In this document: in pieces, positions 30,820-41,220 of the stretch
Layout: every line of letters starts with the position of its first letter
Numbering within the stretch: position 1 is the stretch's first letter
Source of the DNA: Rhynchopus sp. YZ270_cl-10
Lineage: Eukaryota > Euglenozoa > Diplonemea > Diplonemida > Diplonemidae
Direction of reading: 5' to 3'
DNA: 64,000 nucleotides
Assembly: GCA_964035575.1 (NCBI GenBank)
Contig: OZ037856.1
Coordinates: 930,001 to 994,000 of the forward strand
The notes under the pieces: generated by a model
What the model was told of the DNA's origin: nothing
The model's input: only the letters and a program-made list of their open reading frames with translations
Databases searched by the model: none
Program-made: the position numbers and the translations under genes

Positions 30820-33800
30820 ATGCAGCGGCAGGCAGTGCTGCTGTGCCTGCTCCTCGCAGGGCAGTGCAACGCAGGCTACGTGACAGACGAACAGAAGGCC
30901 TGGTACAGCGAGGTAGTCCTGAACGGGAACCCCGACGATCCGATCACAGAGAACTTCGGGAAGGACAACATTGCTTGGGGGCACAAGAACGAGTTCGGTA
31001 TCTGCAAAGGAACAGCAGGTGGGAAGGCAGACAACGTGCGTGCTGAGCTTGCGGGTGGCGCCTTCACTGTGGACCCTGTGTGCCTCCCGATGTCGCTGAA
31101 GGCACCTGAGGGTGGTGTCATGGGTGACCAGGGTGGACGTGTTCTGTGGACCATTTCGAACGAGAACGTGTGCACAGGGTCTCCGTTCCGTGTTGCGACA
31201 GCAGCTGTGCCAAACGACCCGAACGGTGCACTGCTTGTGTCTTGGGCTGAGGACTTCAGCTACAAGATCACTGGTGAGGAGAACGGGAGAATCCACTTGA
31301 CCCGCTTTGAGAGGGACGGAAGCGGTGCGTACCAGATCGTGAAGGACATTATGCTGAAGGGATGTGTGCAGAACGGAGGCATTGTGTACAACAAGCGTGG
31401 TGACATTGCAACCATGTGCTTCGGTGTGTGCAAGGCGTGCGACCCTGCGAACAAGAGGTACGAGCCCTTCATTGTGGAGGTGAAGCCTGACCTGTCGAAG
31501 GAGATCAGGAGGAAGAGCATCATGCGTCCCGAGTGTGCTGCTGACAACAAGTATTGCTACCCGAAGTCAGATGGTGCGACTCTGCAATGGCTGGAGTACG
31601 ACCCAGTGAGAGACGTTTACGCAGCGTGGCACGGAGGTGGGTGGGACACTCACGTTGCCGACGTGCTGACTGTTGTGGAGGCAGACCCATCAAAGGAGAT
31701 GCCGATTGCGTGTGGTGGGTGGAGCTGGTCCTGCATCGGTGGGCACACTGAGGGAACACGTTTCTCGTACCACCCTGAGTGGGAGGACTTTGGTGCCCTG
31801 TGCACAAGTGACTTGCCTGACGACAACGGACTGTCCTTCACACCTGTGCTGAAGCAGGACGCGATCAAAATTGCAGACGCAGAGCTCGTGGGTGCACAAT
31901 CCGAGTCAACGTGGCCAGGTGCGATTGTGCCGTGTGGTTGCCACTTCTACGCGACGTGGCACGGGATCAAGAAGCAGGGTGACTACGCAGCGGGGAAGAC
32001 GACTGACTTCGCCTTTGCACGCATTGACCCGATCACACGCAAGATCCTGAAGCTGAAGTGGATCAAGGGAGACTCGAAGACAGGAGAGAAGTCGACACGT
32101 CTTGCTGTGCTTGGAGACGGAAAGGGCTGCAACAGGTTCCTGATCGGATGGGGTGAGATGAACCCGTGGGATGTGTACCCTACCAACTACAAGATGGCTG
32201 AGATTGACTCTGAGGGAGAGTTCCTGACAGAGACACTTGACGTCACTGCGCACACCACCTGGGGAGAGGACGAGCCGTGGGAGACACTTGCAAACGGAGA
32301 TGTGGCGTGGGGTACCACTTGGAAGCGTAACAACGATGGTTCCCCAAGCAAGGTTGGTGAGAAGCCTGATGGAAGCAGAGTGCGTGCGGACAAGGGATGT
32401 GGTTGCACATACCACGGGTCTGGCACTGGGTACGGATACGCCCTTGTTAACGTCGCCATGGAGAAGCCCACCTGGGGAGAGTGCAAGGACCAACCCGGTG
32501 GATGTCAGGAGCGCACTTGGGGAACATCTGGTTTCAAGACGAACGAGTTCTTCATCAGCAGCTTCAGGGCGTCGCAGCGTGTGGGAGCACTGACTTCTGC
32601 CGGAAGCTCGCAGACAGCACGTGACAGGCATCCGGAGTGTCCTGCCAAGATGGTGCCGAGTGGATCGTGCAGGCCCGAGATCGACGAATGCCTTGCGATG
32701 CCGTGTGGGGATGGACAGACGTGCACTGAGGTGAGCCTGCAGGTGGACAACGACTACACATGCACATGCGATGTAGACGCGAAAGTGACGGCGACAGGAG
32801 CACCTGCCTCTTGCCCTGTGGACGAGTGTCTTACGACTCCTTGCAGCGCTGACCAGACGTGCGAGGACAAGGACACGTCTGACATGAGTTTGAACGACTT
32901 CGTGTGCACCTGCAACGAGAACATGACTGTGACAGCAACGGGTTCTGCAGCAACGTGCACACTCGATGAGTGTGAGGCCAAGCCATGTGGTGACAAGCAG
33001 ACTTGTGCGGATCCTGCGGTGGGTGTTGGATCTAGACTTGACTTCACGTGCACATGTGACGCAGACGTGCTGACAACTCAGGTAGGAGCTGCGGCAGTGT
33101 GTGAACTTGACGAGTGTGTTGCAATGCCGTGCCCAGGTCAGGACTGTGTGGATCCGAAAATGATACCCAGCAGCACTGGCGACTTCGTGTGCACTTGCAC
33201 GACAGGGTCAGGTTCTGGGACAGGAGCACCTGCCACATGTGCAGTGGACGAGTGCGAGGCAACACCATGTGGTGCTGGCCAGGACTGCGTGGACGCGAAC
33301 ACTGCAGTTGCGAGTGTGAACGACTACACCTGCACCTGCAAGGCACCTGCAACAGGGACGAAGATGGGCGGAGCAGCAACCTGTGAGATTGACGAGTGTG
33401 CAACGAGCCCGTGTGGTGTGAGTGGTCAGACCTGCGAGGACAAGAACAAGGGTGCTGCCGCACTGGACTTCACATGCACATGTGCCAACGGAGTTGTTGC
33501 CACAGGAGGAGCAGCCACGTGCGATGTGGACGAGTGTCTTGCCAAGCCATGTGGAGACAAGCAGACCTGCAAGGACCCCGACACAAGTGCCCTCTCTAAG
33601 AACAACTTCGTGTGCACATGCGACAACGACAACACGCTCACTTCGATTGACGGACCTGCCACTTGTTTCAAGGACGAATGCGAAGCCAAGCCATGTGGAG
33701 ACAAGCAGACCTGTGTTGACCCTGTGCAGACGTTTCGCAGTCTAAATGATTTCACATGCACATGTGATGAAGACTCGGCAACGCAAGTAACTGGAGCCTC

Positions 33801-35817
33801 GGCCACGTGTATACTCAAGGAGTGCGAGGCGAATCCATGTGGTGACAAGCAGACCTGTGCTGATCCCAACACGAAGTACAGCAGCCAAGGTGACTTTGTG
33901 TGCACATGCGACAACGACAACACTGTGACGGCGACAGGAGCACCTGCCTCTTGCCCTGTGGACGAGTGTCTTACGACTCCTTGCAGCGCTGACCAGACGT
34001 GCGAGGACAAGGACACATCTGACATGAGTTTGAACGACTTCGTGTGCACCTGCAAGGACGACATGACTGTGACAGCAACGGGTTCTGCAGCAACGTGCAC
34101 ACTCGATGAGTGTGAGTCCAAGCCATGTGGTGACAAGCAGACTTGTGCTGATCCCAACACGAAGTACAAGAGCCAAGGTGACTTTGTCTGCACATGCGAC
34201 AATGATAACAGTGCGACGGCGACAGGAGCACCTGTTTCTTGCCCTGTGGACGAGTGCCTTGCAACTCCTTGCAGCGGTGACCAGACGTGCGAGGACAAGG
34301 ACACGTCTGCTATGAGTTTGAACGACTTCGTGTGCACCTGCAAGGATGACATGACTGTGACAGCAACGGGTTCTGCAGCAACGTGCACACTCGATGAGTG
34401 TGAGGCCAAGCCATGTGGTGACAAGCAGACTTGTGTTGATTCCAGGAAGGGTATTAAATCTACACTTGACTTCGCGTGCACGTGTGACGCAGACGTGCTG
34501 ACAACTCAGGTAGGAGCTGCGGCAGTGTGTGAACTTGACGAGTGTGTTGCAATGCCGTGCCCAGGTCAGGACTGTGTGGATCCGAAAATGATACCCAGCA
34601 GCACTGGTGACTTCGTGTGCACTTGCACGACAGGGGTAGGGTCTGGGACAGGAGCGCCTGCCATCTGTGTGCCTCTCGTTGATGAGTGCACGTTGTCGGC
34701 GATACCCATATGTGGCTTGGAACAGACCTGCAAAGACGTGAGCCAGACTACTGCGGATGACTTCGTCTGTACCTGCGACAAGAATGAGTCGCAAAGTATG
34801 GTAGGTGGCCCTGCCACGTGCGTCTCTGATGAGTGCAAACCTAGCAACCCGTGCAGATTAGGCCAGGCCTGCAGTGACCCTGTCCCTACTCCTGACAGCA
34901 TCAGAGACTTCACGTGCACTTGCAGCAATGGCGTCGCCATGAAAGGTGGCAGTGCAACATGCGAGCTGGACGAGTGTGAAGACCAGCCATGTGGGATGGA
35001 CCAGACGTGTGTGGACGAGGACAAGCGCTTCACCTCTCGCAAGGACTTCCTCTGCGAGTGTCTCAGCACAGGGACAAAGGCACGTGGGCAGCCTGCCGAC
35101 TGCAGCGACAAGGTGACGTCTGCACCAGGCATTGAATCGCGCGTCCCTGCCACTATGCCGCCGGACGTCCCTCCGACACTTTCTCCTACTTACCCACCGG
35201 GCATGAGCGTGACCGATCCACCGCGTACTGCGGCACCCACTTTGGCCCCTGGCACGAAGGTGACGAGACCGCTCGTTGTAACTGCCGCACGGAGGAAGTG
35301 GAACGAGACACAATACAAGCTCCTTGTCTCTGAGAAAACTAAGGTGCCCGTGGACAGGATTGACGTGGCTGTTGCAGAGACGACGGAGGAGGCGAGGCTG
35401 AACATTAGCACGACGTTCATAGGTGAGGGCGGGGGTGATGCTGTGGAGGTGCTGAAGGCGGACTTGAACCACCAGCAGGGCAGTCTGCAGGATATGGGCA
35501 TTGAGTCGTTTGCGGCACCGCTGGGGGAAGGCAATGCGTCTGCAGACGACGACATCGTGATGCCCATATGGCTGTGCCTGGCCATAGCTGGCGCCTGCTT
35601 CATCCTCTGCCTCTTCCTCCTCACCGTATCCGTAATCGCCAAGCGCCGTTCCAATACTCAAAAAGAATGCGCCCAACTCGAGGACTTTGCCGAAGAAGAG
35701 CTACACCCCGGCATCCGCTGGAACGAAGGCAACCTCCCAAGCCTCCAAAGCAGCACCCAAGGGGGCAGCGGACACAACGTACATGCAGGAGGCAGTACCC
35801 ACACCTACTCAATCTAA
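30820..35817 (+). CDS. EGF-repeat type I surface protein, paralogue 1
   Basis: 1665 residues. The start at 30820 is set by identity with the other three copies (MQRQAVLLCLLLAGQCNA signal peptide); the frame is open upstream only from a GTG, and an acceptor-like TTCCTACAG ends 17 bases before the ATG. Residues ~19-615 form a conserved N-terminal domain of unknown identity with repeated FLIGWGE/AEIDSEGEF-like strands, possibly a beta-propeller (inference). About 17 six-Cys EGF-like repeats follow (~617-1430), each opening with DEC; one opens KEC. Then come a Pro/Thr stalk, a ~90-residue membrane-proximal domain, one membrane helix (~1582-1606) and a ~55-residue tail ending HTYSI. It is likely a cell-surface adhesion or recognition protein. 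Its repeats, stalk and tail are clearly more diverged than those of copies 2 and 3, and parts of the EGF array are duplicated within the gene. Confidence 0.92.
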   Translation: MQRQAVLLCLLLAGQCNAGYVTDEQKAWYSEVVLNGNPDDPITENFGKDNIAWGHKNEFGICKGTAGGKADNVRAELAGGAFTVDPVCLPMSLKAPEGGVMGDQGGRVLWTISNENVCTGSPFRVATAAVPNDPNGALLVSWAEDFSYKITGEENGRIHLTRFERDGSGAYQIVKDIMLKGCVQNGGIVYNKRGDIATMCFGVCKACDPANKRYEPFIVEVKPDLSKEIRRKSIMRPECAADNKYCYPKSDGATLQWLEYDPVRDVYAAWHGGGWDTHVADVLTVVEADPSKEMPIACGGWSWSCIGGHTEGTRFSYHPEWEDFGALCTSDLPDDNGLSFTPVLKQDAIKIADAELVGAQSESTWPGAIVPCGCHFYATWHGIKKQGDYAAGKTTDFAFARIDPITRKILKLKWIKGDSKTGEKSTRLAVLGDGKGCNRFLIGWGEMNPWDVYPTNYKMAEIDSEGEFLTETLDVTAHTTWGEDEPWETLANGDVAWGTTWKRNNDGSPSKVGEKPDGSRVRADKGCGCTYHGSGTGYGYALVNVAMEKPTWGECKDQPGGCQERTWGTSGFKTNEFFISSFRASQRVGALTSAGSSQTARDRHPECPAKMVPSGSCRPEIDECLAMPCGDGQTCTEVSLQVDNDYTCTCDVDAKVTATGAPASCPVDECLTTPCSADQTCEDKDTSDMSLNDFVCTCNENMTVTATGSAATCTLDECEAKPCGDKQTCADPAVGVGSRLDFTCTCDADVLTTQVGAAAVCELDECVAMPCPGQDCVDPKMIPSSTGDFVCTCTTGSGSGTGAPATCAVDECEATPCGAGQDCVDANTAVASVNDYTCTCKAPATGTKMGGAATCEIDECATSPCGVSGQTCEDKNKGAAALDFTCTCANGVVATGGAATCDVDECLAKPCGDKQTCKDPDTSALSKNNFVCTCDNDNTLTSIDGPATCFKDECEAKPCGDKQTCVDPVQTFRSLNDFTCTCDEDSATQVTGASATCILKECEANPCGDKQTCADPNTKYSSQGDFVCTCDNDNTVTATGAPASCPVDECLTTPCSADQTCEDKDTSDMSLNDFVCTCKDDMTVTATGSAATCTLDECESKPCGDKQTCADPNTKYKSQGDFVCTCDNDNSATATGAPVSCPVDECLATPCSGDQTCEDKDTSAMSLNDFVCTCKDDMTVTATGSAATCTLDECEAKPCGDKQTCVDSRKGIKSTLDFACTCDADVLTTQVGAAAVCELDECVAMPCPGQDCVDPKMIPSSTGDFVCTCTTGVGSGTGAPAICVPLVDECTLSAIPICGLEQTCKDVSQTTADDFVCTCDKNESQSMVGGPATCVSDECKPSNPCRLGQACSDPVPTPDSIRDFTCTCSNGVAMKGGSATCELDECEDQPCGMDQTCVDEDKRFTSRKDFLCECLSTGTKARGQPADCSDKVTSAPGIESRVPATMPPDVPPTLSPTYPPGMSVTDPPRTAAPTLAPGTKVTRPLVVTAARRKWNETQYKLLVSEKTKVPVDRIDVAVAETTEEARLNISTTFIGEGGGDAVEVLKADLNHQQGSLQDMGIESFAAPLGEGNASADDDIVMPIWLCLAIAGACFILCLFLLTVSVIAKRRSNTQKECAQLEDFAEEELHPGIRWNEGNLPSLQSSTQGGSGHNVHAGGSTHTYSI

Positions 35818-36591
35818 AATCCAGGAACAAATTCGGTTCATTTCCGCTCTCTGTCTAGCTTTCTTATCTATCCTTGGATTTTTTTTTTCGGATTTTCCTA
35901 CAGTTTTCCTGTAACAACGTCTTCAGTGCAGCACTCCGGGGGGGTTTCAATATCCCCACGGAACGTCAGTGCGTCCCAGAAAGGAGTGTACACACTCAAC
36001 ACTTCACTTTTTTTTATTATTGATACCCCCACTGAGGCGTGCTTTATGTCGCTGCCGCTCTGTTATGTTTCTTTCTTTCCCCTTTCCTCCCCCCTTTTTG
36101 GTGCTGTTTTCTCATCTGTTCTGTTCTGTTTTGTGGTGATATACAAAAAATATAAGTTCCTCGGGCACGTCGTCTGCAGGCACAGCCAAAAAAAAAGAAA
36201 AATGAAGAAGAAATAAACAATAATCAACTCATGGCCGAACTAGGGCTGGTGGGAGGAGAGGTGGGCAGCTTCAAATGCCTCCTTTCCTGCCCCTTTCCTA
36301 CTTCCAAAAAATATACAAAGAAAAAGCAGAAAAAAAACCTTTGGGGTACAAGAACCCACCTGTTGGTGGAAACAACAACATAAAAAAAGGGGAGGGTGTG
36401 TCCCTTTCTCCCTCAACGAGTCTTTTTTGAGGTTATAATCGTTATCGACGTGACACCCTGAGATAATCAGGACCAGTACAATTTCCTCCCGTTCTCCCCG
36501 ATTGGTTTCATAACCACACCTCAACATTCAAGCATCCCCCATTTCCCTCCCCCTCCCCCTCCCCCATTTTTTTGGATGTGCCGTTTTATTG

Positions 36592-36726
36592 CCAGATGTG
36601 TGCACACGTGAGGCACATTCATTTTTCAAAGTTCTCTCTTTCTCTCTCCTTTTTTTTTTTCTTCTCGCGGAGTGTCAGTTGTCTGCGTCCCAGAGGCGTT
36701 TTGCACTATCAACTTCACCTTTTCTT
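36592..36726 (+). repeat. modules C and B
   Basis: C at 36592-36640: CAGATGTGTGCACACGTGAG, then GCACATTCATTTTTCAAAGT. B at 36671-36726: AGTGTCAGTTGTCTGCGTCC, then CAGAGGCGTTTTGCACTATC and AACTTCACC. Confidence 0.7.
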
Positions 36727-36880
36727 CCACACACACTATTGGGTCCTGCCAGGGTTTTCAATGTGTCGAAAATAAACCTTCGTGCCGACAAAAAAAAAAT
36801 TTTTGTCTTTTTGGGGGGTCGAGGGGGAGTCCATGCATAATTTTGACAAAAAAAAAGAAGAAGAAGAAAAACTAGGCGAC

Positions 36881-36945
36881 GATAGTGGAGCACACTCTAG
36901 GGTGGTCTACACTAATACAACCAAGTTTTCAAAAAAAAAAAAAAA
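36881..36945 (+). repeat. E-type module with A-tract tail
   Basis: GATAGTGGAGCACACTCTAG, then GGTGGTCTACACTAATACAA and CCAAGTTTTC plus 15 A. TAGTG pairs with CACTA and CAC with GTG. Nearly the same unit lies at 50570-50632. Confidence 0.75.
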
Positions 36946-37915
36946 TCAGTTTTTTGTCCAGGGTATTTCCTAAATCCACTACCCGTCTCCCGAGATTTTT
37001 TCAGAAAAAGTTCCGCGCTTTTTTTGCAAGGGGGGTTTTCAGGTGTTCCGCGGTTTTTTTGCAAGGGGAGAGTAGTCGTGGGAAGGAGCACAGGGTGAGG
37101 TAAAAATGTCCGAGGAAAAAATATTCCGAACCTCGGAGCCCCGATCTTGCAAAATAACGCAAAAAAGTCCGGAAAAAAAGTTCACAGGCCAAAAAAAAAT
37201 TCCGCCTGCGGCGGGCACATTTTCCCCCTTTTTTTATGTTAGGGTAGCTGTATTTAAAGTGCCTATTTTTTGGTATTTTCCCGAAAAAAAGTATGTTCGC
37301 TGTTCTGGATCGCTCCAATCATTCAAATAAAGCAGTTTTCGGGAATTTTTATTTTCACCGATGTTGGGTACCGTGCGCCTGCGGCGCTGCCTGTTCCTAC
37401 CAGTTCCTACAGGCAAACACTTGGCCCCTTTACCTTACACTGACGGGTTTTGACCAAAACCAAGGACTTGTCCATTTCGGCAAATTGACCCCACCACAGA
37501 ACGGGCGGATTCCGAAAATGCAAATGCCGGTGTTTTCGGGCATTTTCATGTTTTCAGGATCAGGGAGAGAAAATCTGGGTTGTGGGATTTACCTGGTCCC
37601 CTTTACCTTACACTCATTTTGACCAACACCAAGAACTTGGCCATTTCGGCAAAGTGACCCCACCACAAGCCGGGATTGGCTCGGAAATGCACCATAACTC
37701 AGTTTTCTGCACAAAAAACCCTAAGGGTAGGCACACTTTTTTATTTGTTTAATGCTCGCGCGCGCGGAAAATTTTGAGATTCCAAAAAAAAAAAACATGG
37801 AAGAAAAAAAAACATTGCCTTACGTCAACAGGTTATCTTGACTTTCCCTCCCGTCTTCCTCCACGGAAAAAAATCAACCAAATATCTTCGAACACAGAAT
37901 CCTCCATATACGAGT

Positions 37916-37947
37916 GGGTCACATGATATAACTCTATCATGTGACCC
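37916..37947. repeat. perfect 13-bp-arm hairpin
   Basis: GGGTCACATGATA and TATCATGTGACCC flank a 6-base loop, at the edge of the inverted ~110-bp repeat copy. Confidence 0.85.
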
Positions 37948-38050
37948 CACCGAGGAGAGCAATCGGCTCGCGCATCAAAAGAAAGCAGAGAAAAGGGGAA
38001 AAGAAAAAGACAAAAGGTACCGTGCGCCTGCGGCGCTACCTGTTCCCAGT
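37940..38050 (-). repeat. dispersed repeat, inverted partial copy
   Basis: The inverse complement of the first ~110 bp of the block at 3657 and 4255, ending in the GC hairpin GGTACCGTGCGCCTGCGGCG. A further short inverted copy of the hairpin is at 37368-37400. Confidence 0.8.
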
Positions 38051-38630
38051 CAGGAACACCACAATTTTATCCGAATGTGGATTTTCCAACCTGAAAATGA
38101 CCCTTGTTTATGTGGATGGGTTCATATTTTGTGGAAATTTATGCCACTAAAATTTTGTCGGTTTTTCTGTATATCCCCCACCACAGAACGAGCGGATTCT
38201 GGAAATGCCTATCGCGGCATGTTTGGGCTGAAAACCACTGTTTTTTCAAGGGAAAAAATTGCTTCCGGATGTCGGAATTTTCCGGAAAATTTCCAGAATT
38301 AGAAAACAGCCTGGCTTCGATGTTTTATTTTTGCTGTGTCTCTGTGTGTGTGTTTTTTTTTCTGTGTGTGTTTTTTTCTGCGCGCGCGCGCGGAACTTTT
38401 TGGGACCCGACCGAGCATTAAACAAAAAAAAAAGTGTGCCTACCCTAACGTTGCTCAGCGCGCTTTTTTTGCACCCGATTCCGGATTTTGAGATTTTGGG
38501 ACCCCGATTTAGGAAATACCCTGTTTTTGTCGAAGTCTGAGAACCGTGGATCCTGCGAAGAAAAGGGGAAAGGAAAACGTAGCTGCCCATCTCTATAATG
38601 GTAGTAGTCAAACAACAACCTTTGGGTACT

Positions 38631-38672
38631 AAGCCTCCTCTGCAGAGGCGTGTTTGCGTGCTTCACTTTTAT
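38631..38672 (+). repeat. family B-like module
   Basis: ACTAAGCCTCCTCTGCAGAG, then GCGTGTTTGCGTGCTTCACT. GCCTC pairs with GAGGC. Confidence 0.5.
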
Positions 38673-39145
38673 ATTTTTTAGATAGAGACCCTTCCTCTAA
38701 GGGAACACATAGTCATCTTACAAGTATTCTTTTTTTTGTCAGTTCTTTGTGCCGTTTGCTTTTCCAAAAATAAAAAAAAACAAACAAAACAAACAAACAA
38801 AATTGTAGCAGACAAAAGGCATAGTCTGGTCGGAACCAGACGGGGTGAAGGGGGGATTTGGGTTCCGACCGCACCAAAAATAGTACTATATACATCCTAT
38901 GGTCTGATCTCTACAGCTAACGATTGCCACACTTCCCCCCACGCCCTTATGCCTCCTCCCGTTTTATTTCATTTGAATACAACCAGAACTCTTTCTGGCA
39001 ACGTTCAATACCAACGGGTCTTATGTTTTGTAGTCGTGTCGGTGATCAGTCAAGTGAACCTATAAAGTCTTTTCTGCGTGCCTGGATCCAGGTGTCTGTG
39101 CACGTTATCAAATTTACCTTTTCATTTTCATTTTTTTTTTCTTTC

Positions 39146-39740
39146 AAGGTGACTACTGGGGGGGGGCTAATAAAGTATACGGTGCTAATAAAGTATACGG
39201 GGGTAATAAAGTATACGGTGCGGAAACCCATTTTGAGCGTGGAAATCTGTGAAATAAAGTATACGGTTTTTGTGTACATTTTTCTTACTAAAAAATTTTT
39301 TCAGCAAGTTTTGCACAAAAAATCGAAAAAAAATTTTTTTGATTTCGGTGGTCCGGATTCTGTGCGTGCTGTGATGGGGTCACTTTGTGCTGAGAAACGA
39401 GTATTTTTGACCTAAAACGCGTGTATCAGTTTTCTACAGTTTTTACACGATTGGTGCTGATGGGGTTCAGATTTGTGAAAATTTAAGTCACCAAAAAATT
39501 GTTCATTTTTCCACATTGACCCCACCACTGGCTGGGATTGGCCCAAAAATGCCAATGGTGGTGTTTTCGCGAGGTTTCGGCCACTAGAAACCCCAAAATA
39601 ACAGTAATTTTTTTTTTTTTTTCCTTTTCGTTTTTTTGGCCATTTAAGCAGTAATTCCCGCCGAATAAAGTATACGTATACTTTAATAGCTCCCCCCCAG
39701 TAAGCACAATAGGCTTAGGGTCATGTTATAAACTTTTCTT
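39146..39740 (+). repeat. family A module split by a transposon
   Basis: The left part CAAGGTGACTA (39145-39155) and right part TAAGCACAATAGGCTTAGGG then TCATGTTATAAACTTTTC (39701-39740) are the halves of one module. Confidence 0.8.
39156..39700. mobile_element. 545-bp transposon-like element with TA target duplication, inserted in an A module
   Basis: The left end CTGGGGGGGGGCTAATAAAG continues TATACG; the right end is CGTATACTTTAATAGC then TCCCCCCCAG, so the inverted repeats span ~26 bp with a few mismatches. Both sides carry TA (39154-39155, 39701-39702). Removing the element rejoins AAGGTGACTA with AGCACAATAGGCTTAGG, an intact A module. AATAAAGTATACG occurs five times in or near the ends. 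The interior is non-coding and shares the GACCCCACCACTGGC block with the hAT-like elements. A TA duplication suggests Tc1/mariner-type integration. Confidence 0.88.
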
Positions 39741-40561
39741 TTTGTGCATGAAAACTTTGAAAACTTGAATCAATAGGGGGTACTTTCCCGATTGTGGTAT
39801 TGTGCGGTACTGACAGTTTATGGGAAAATGCCTTCGCGGTATATCGCGGTATATCGCCCATTAATTGGTGCGTGCTCCCCTGATCATCTTACCCGATTTT
39901 CCTTCTCCGATTGTGGAAATAAAGGAGGTGTGTTCAGAGGGGACATCTTGCAATTTTCTTTCTCATTTTTTCTTTTTGTCTTTTGGGTGCTTCTTTAATA
40001 TTGTGACCAAGCACAGTGTTAGGTGCATCTTAGCACTTTTTTTTAAATTTATAGAACCGTGGGTGATGAACGAGAGATATTTTTTGATGAAAACAGGGGG
40101 AAACGGTGTATCTTGTATCCATTATGCTGATTTTGTATGAAATTTAGTGGTATTTGGTAGTGTGAAAAGTGGTTTTAATACCACCAAACTATACTAAACT
40201 CCAAATTTCAGGCAAAATCAGGTGGTTATTGCCATTGGCATGCATCGCTTTTTTCCAATATTTTTCTGTTAAAAAATCCGGTCAGCTTGACCGAATTGTA
40301 CTCCCCCAAGATTGACTCCCCGGTCTGCAGAAGCCGAAATTGTTCAGATTTCAGAGAAATTCTGCCACATACTCTCCCTCTGTGATCAACAAAAATGCAT
40401 CTGGTGCAATGACTGGAAGGGGGAGGGGGGGTTCGAGGTTGTTGGAAGGTCTGGTTTTTTGCGCCAACCTATCTTTCCTTCCGCTGCAAACGAAGTTTTT
40501 TTTTTTTAAACGACACACATCCAAAAAGAGTCTTTGCCTGGACACGTCTCCCTTCTTTTTT

Positions 40562-40600
40562 AGGTGACCAAGCATGAGGCTTAGATCATCTTATCAACCG
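40562..40600 (+). repeat. family A hairpin module
   Basis: AGGTGACCAAGCATGAGGCT, then TAGATCATCTTATCAACC. AAGC/GCTT inner stem; outer stem GGTGA/TCATC. Confidence 0.65.
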
Positions 40601-40672
40601 TTTTTATTTTATTTTTGTGTGTGCATTTTTTTCAATCCATTGTTATTTTCCTTTATTTCGCAAAGATGTGAG

Positions 40673-40807
40673 CACGGTGGCCAGTTTGATGTGGGAGACC
40701 GTCAAAAGTGGATGAAAATACTGAGAGTTGCTCTCACAGGGAGAGCGTATACTCTCCCAAAAAAACGTCAATTTTTTGACTCTCTTCTGCTCAAACTGGC
40801 CACCGTG
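40673..40807. mobile_element. small foldback/MITE-like element
   Basis: CACGGTGGCCAGTTTGA at 40673-40689 and its exact inverse complement TCAAACTGGCCACCGTG at 40791-40807 bound 135 bp. Flanks suggest insertion within a C module: AAAGATGTG on the left and TGTGTGCACGAGAGGCAC on the right together make a normal C module. Confidence 0.75.
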
Positions 40808-40890
40808 TGTGTGCACGAGAGGCACTTCCATCTGACACGCTTCGTCCCACCCAGAGGCGTTTTGCACTATCACTGTTATCTTTTTTTTTT
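40808..40890 (+). repeat. modules C and B
   Basis: C: GTGTGCACGAGAGGCACTTC, then CATCTGAC. B at 40841-40890: TTCGTCCCACCCAGAGGCGT, then TTTGCACTATCACTGTTATC. Confidence 0.65.
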
Positions 40891-41179
40891 TTTTGAAAAT
40901 TCTCTTCAAACACCCCCCGCCCACTCCCATCTTCGATTCAAACGGGCTTCGCTCCTTTGGCGCTCCTGCTGTGATTGACTCTAACCGGACTACGATATTC
41001 ACCCGGTGGCACTGTCACATGCTCAAGAGTCACATATCCCCCCCACCCCACCCCCACCCCCTAACCTGCAATACCAGCAAACGGGGGGAAAGCATCATCC
41101 CGAATATTACCTCTGATGAAGAGACAGCCAACTTTCAAAACCCAAGCGTGTTCACACACGATAACGAGAGTGGTACAAA

Positions 41180-41220
41180 AAGATGTGCGTACGAGAGGCA
41201 CCATCTTGCAAGGTTTTTTC
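41180..41220 (+). repeat. family C hairpin module
   Basis: AAGATGTGCGTACGAGAGGC, then ACCATCTTGCAAGGTTTTTTC. GGTGC-type inner stem is reduced, but GATG/CATCTT and the loop ACGAGAG are retained. Confidence 0.65.

Larger units (their letters stand above)
36959..38523. mobile_element. hAT-like non-autonomous element, 8-bp target duplication
   Basis: The left end is CAGGGTATTTCCTAAATC and the right end GATTTAGGAAATACCCTG, an 18-bp inverted repeat without mismatch apart from the shared CAGGG start. The flanks are identical: TTTTTGTC at 36951-36958 and 38524-38531. The 1565-bp interior is non-coding, contains CG dinucleotide runs (near 37751 and 38381), and an internal inverted pair (37727-37756 / 38418-38447), which hints at a nested insertion. 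It carries inverted copies of blocks also found at 3.4-4.8 kb. Confidence 0.9.
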
